Shown here one piece after another: positions 62,752 through 64,000 of a stretch of 64,000 nucleotides of DNA. The notes under the pieces are model-generated. The model saw nothing but the letters and a program-made list of their open reading frames with translations, ran no database searches and was not told the DNA's origin. Location: assembly GCF_024347335.1 (NCBI RefSeq), contig NZ_AP025463.1:2852001-2916000 (forward strand), given 5' to 3'. Both the position numbers and the translations under genes were made by a program. Each line of letters starts with the position of its first letter. The first letter of the stretch is position 1. The DNA comes from Vibrio celticus. Its GTDB lineage: Bacteria; Pseudomonadota; Gammaproteobacteria; Enterobacterales; Vibrionaceae.

Positions 62752-62979
62752 CTATTCCGCAGGTTGAAATTCGAATTTTACTCTCGACTTTGATTTCAAC
62801 TCGTTGCAATCACCGTTGCAAAAATAGCTCGCCGCACCACAAGCTTGAAGCTTCTCAAGTTGGCTGCTGCACTCAGGGCAAAACCCAACTTTAGTAAAGT
62901 GAGCCTGACAACTTTCACAGTGATACTTGCCATCCCAAGCTAGCTCAGACTGGCACTTAGGGCAGATATTTTCACTCAT
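62752..62979 (-). CDS. Zinc-ribbon protein (YfgJ-like)
   Basis: 75-aa protein with four Cys pairs: CPKC, CESC, CPEC and the CGAASYFCNGDC region, i.e. two zinc ribbons. KLQACGAASYFCNGDCNELKSKSRVKFEF resembles the end of E. coli YfgJ. Function unknown. ATG 62979 chosen (MSENICPKCQ); two codons more are possible. Downstream of, and on the same strand as, the GGDEF gene, 30 bp apart, so probably cotranscribed. Confidence 0.78.
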   Translation of the reverse strand: MSENICPKCQSELAWDGKYHCESCQAHFTKVGFCPECSSQLEKLQACGAASYFCNGDCNELKSKSRVKFEFQPAE

Positions 62980-63015
62980 TAGCACTTCCTAATTTACGAC
63001 TATTTTTACAATCTA

Positions 63016-64000
63016 CTACTGCTGAGACTTGGCTTGCTTGATTTGATACATGTTCTTATCAGCTTGTGCGATCAACTGGTCTAATCCTTGAGGATCTTTG
63101 TCACAAGATAGCCCGACACTCACTGAGAACTGCACATCATTGATATAAAGCGCTTGTTGCAGTGCTTTCTCTAAGCTGTGGTAGAAGCTAACAACGCTTT
63201 CTTGATCATCAAAACATGAGAACACCACAAACTCATCGCCACCATAACGGCCTATCTTGGCACATGCTGTGGTTGCCTCATCAAGAACTTCGGCAACCGC
63301 CAACAGCACATCATCACCAAAACTATGGCCATAGGTATCATTTATCGATTTGAACTTATCGACATCAACAAACAAACACGCCATCACCTTTTCAGAAAAG
63401 CATCGCTTGGCCAACACTTTCTCCGCTTCATTAAACAATGCGCGACGATTCAAGCAATGGGTTAAAGAATCTCGATTAGCGAAAAAGTTTAGCTGGTTCT
63501 CCAGCTCAAACTTCTCTAGTGCTACCGAATACAGGGAAGCCAGTAGCTCTAAGATCTCGAGCTCAAATTCATGTGGTTCAGAGATGTACTGGCTATAAAT
63601 AGCGAAGGTACCCAACACATTACCGCGCGACGAGATAATGGGGACCGACCAACAGGCATGTAAATTCGCTTGATTGGTTAAGACCAGAAAAGGTGCCCAG
63701 TTTGGGTGTGCATTTATGTTGGAGACCATCACTGCTTTCTTAAGCGCAGCTGCCTCGCCACAAGAGCCTATCCCCGCACCAATACCTATCCCTTCAATCT
63801 GTTGATTGTAAAAATCAGGCAGGTTTGGGGCATACTCAAGGTGTAACGTTTTAGACTCTGAGTTGAGCAGTAAAATTGAAGCCATGCGCTGCCCAAAAAG
63901 CTGCTCGGTAAGCTGAATAATCTTGTGATTTAAATCTTTGCGATCCATCCCAAGCGCAAGCTTCCGCAGCAAACTATTGACGGCTCGATGGCCTTCTAAT
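63016..64000 (-). CDS. Diguanylate cyclase with GAF domain (N-terminus cut by window edge)
   Basis: The frame is open to the right edge, so the start lies outside. Visible are a GAF sensory domain (about 30-165 of the visible part: ASILLLNSESKTLHLEYAPNLP, GSCGEAAALKKAV, ARWSVPIIS-like CWSVPIISSRGNVLG) and a GGDEF domain (RDSLTHCLNRRALFNEAE, FVDVDKFKSINDTYGHSFGDDVL, GRYGGDEFVVFSC). The GGDEF active site is intact. It makes cyclic di-GMP in response to a ligand of the GAF domain. An inhibitory RxxD site is not evident. More sensory domains may lie beyond the edge. Confidence 0.9.
   Translation of the reverse strand, partial: LEGHRAVNSLLRKLALGMDRKDLNHKIIQLTEQLFGQRMASILLLNSESKTLHLEYAPNLPDFYNQQIEGIGIGAGIGSCGEAAALKKAVMVSNINAHPNWAPFLVLTNQANLHACWSVPIISSRGNVLGTFAIYSQYISEPHEFELEILELLASLYSVALEKFELENQLNFFANRDSLTHCLNRRALFNEAEKVLAKRCFSEKVMACLFVDVDKFKSINDTYGHSFGDDVLLAVAEVLDEATTACAKIGRYGGDEFVVFSCFDDQESVVSFYHSLEKALQQALYINDVQFSVSVGLSCDKDPQGLDQLIAQADKNMYQIKQAKSQQ

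Overview
The window is chromosomal DNA of a marine Vibrio, most likely from the Splendidus group. The evidence is housekeeping gene content and synteny (grpE/nadK, recN, bamE, ratAB, smpB-ssrA, guaBA-xseA), a Vibrio-type tmRNA tag (ANDENYALAA), a PL7 alginate lyase, a GH19 chitinase, and Vibrio-style intergenic repeats. The species call is inference; the genus is well supported.

Layout. 1-1.75 kb: two converging IS4-family transposases, the first cut by the window edge. 1.8-10.1 kb: heat-shock core (dnaJ, dnaK, grpE with sigma-32 promoters) interleaved with a PL7 alginate lyase and a dicarboxylate/amino-acid symporter, then nadK. 10.3-14.5 kb: recN behind two LexA boxes, bamE, ratB-ratA, smpB and the tmRNA gene ssrA. 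14.5-26.7 kb: a genomic island inserted in the 3' end of ssrA, bounded by a 30-bp direct repeat. It carries two tyrosine recombinases, an AAA/RepA-like ATPase, a four-gene membrane-protein cluster that I do not recognise, IS remnants, and a relaxase-like HUH-motif protein next to stem-loops. 26.8-28.9 kb: a hipBA module with four regularly spaced HipB operators, possibly the relic of a second island at the same site.

29-38.4 kb: a mixed accessory/core stretch with a periplasmic retropepsin-like multidomain protein, an M15 peptidase, a DUF429 protein, a methyltransferase/HNH pair that looks like one gene split by a frameshift, an unknown zinc-binding protein, an acyltransferase, and a broken beta-CASP metallohydrolase gene. 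38.8-45.2 kb: transporters (AGCS alanine/glycine:Na+ symporter, SatP acetate transporter, NhaC-type antiporter) and a secreted chitinase. 45.5-50.5 kb: guaA and guaB separated by a MITE-like repeat, and divergent xseA.

50.6-62.5 kb: a complete urea-utilisation locus on the minus strand. The ABC urea importer urtABCDE is translationally coupled to ureD, followed by an apparent intrinsic terminator and then ureA-B-C-E-J-F-G. A sigma-54-like promoter precedes urtA. Imported urea would be hydrolysed by nickel urease, with UreJ as nickel permease and UreD/E/F/G as the maturation set. The window ends with a zinc-ribbon protein and a GAF-GGDEF diguanylate cyclase truncated by the edge.

Most novel-looking items: the unrecognised membrane cluster (19.9-24.1 kb); the paired 13-bp-period repeats GTACTA-N6-GGTACTAAA at three island-end positions; the HipB operator array; the MTase/HNH split gene; the four-repeat retropepsin-like protein; and the terminator between ureD and ureA.
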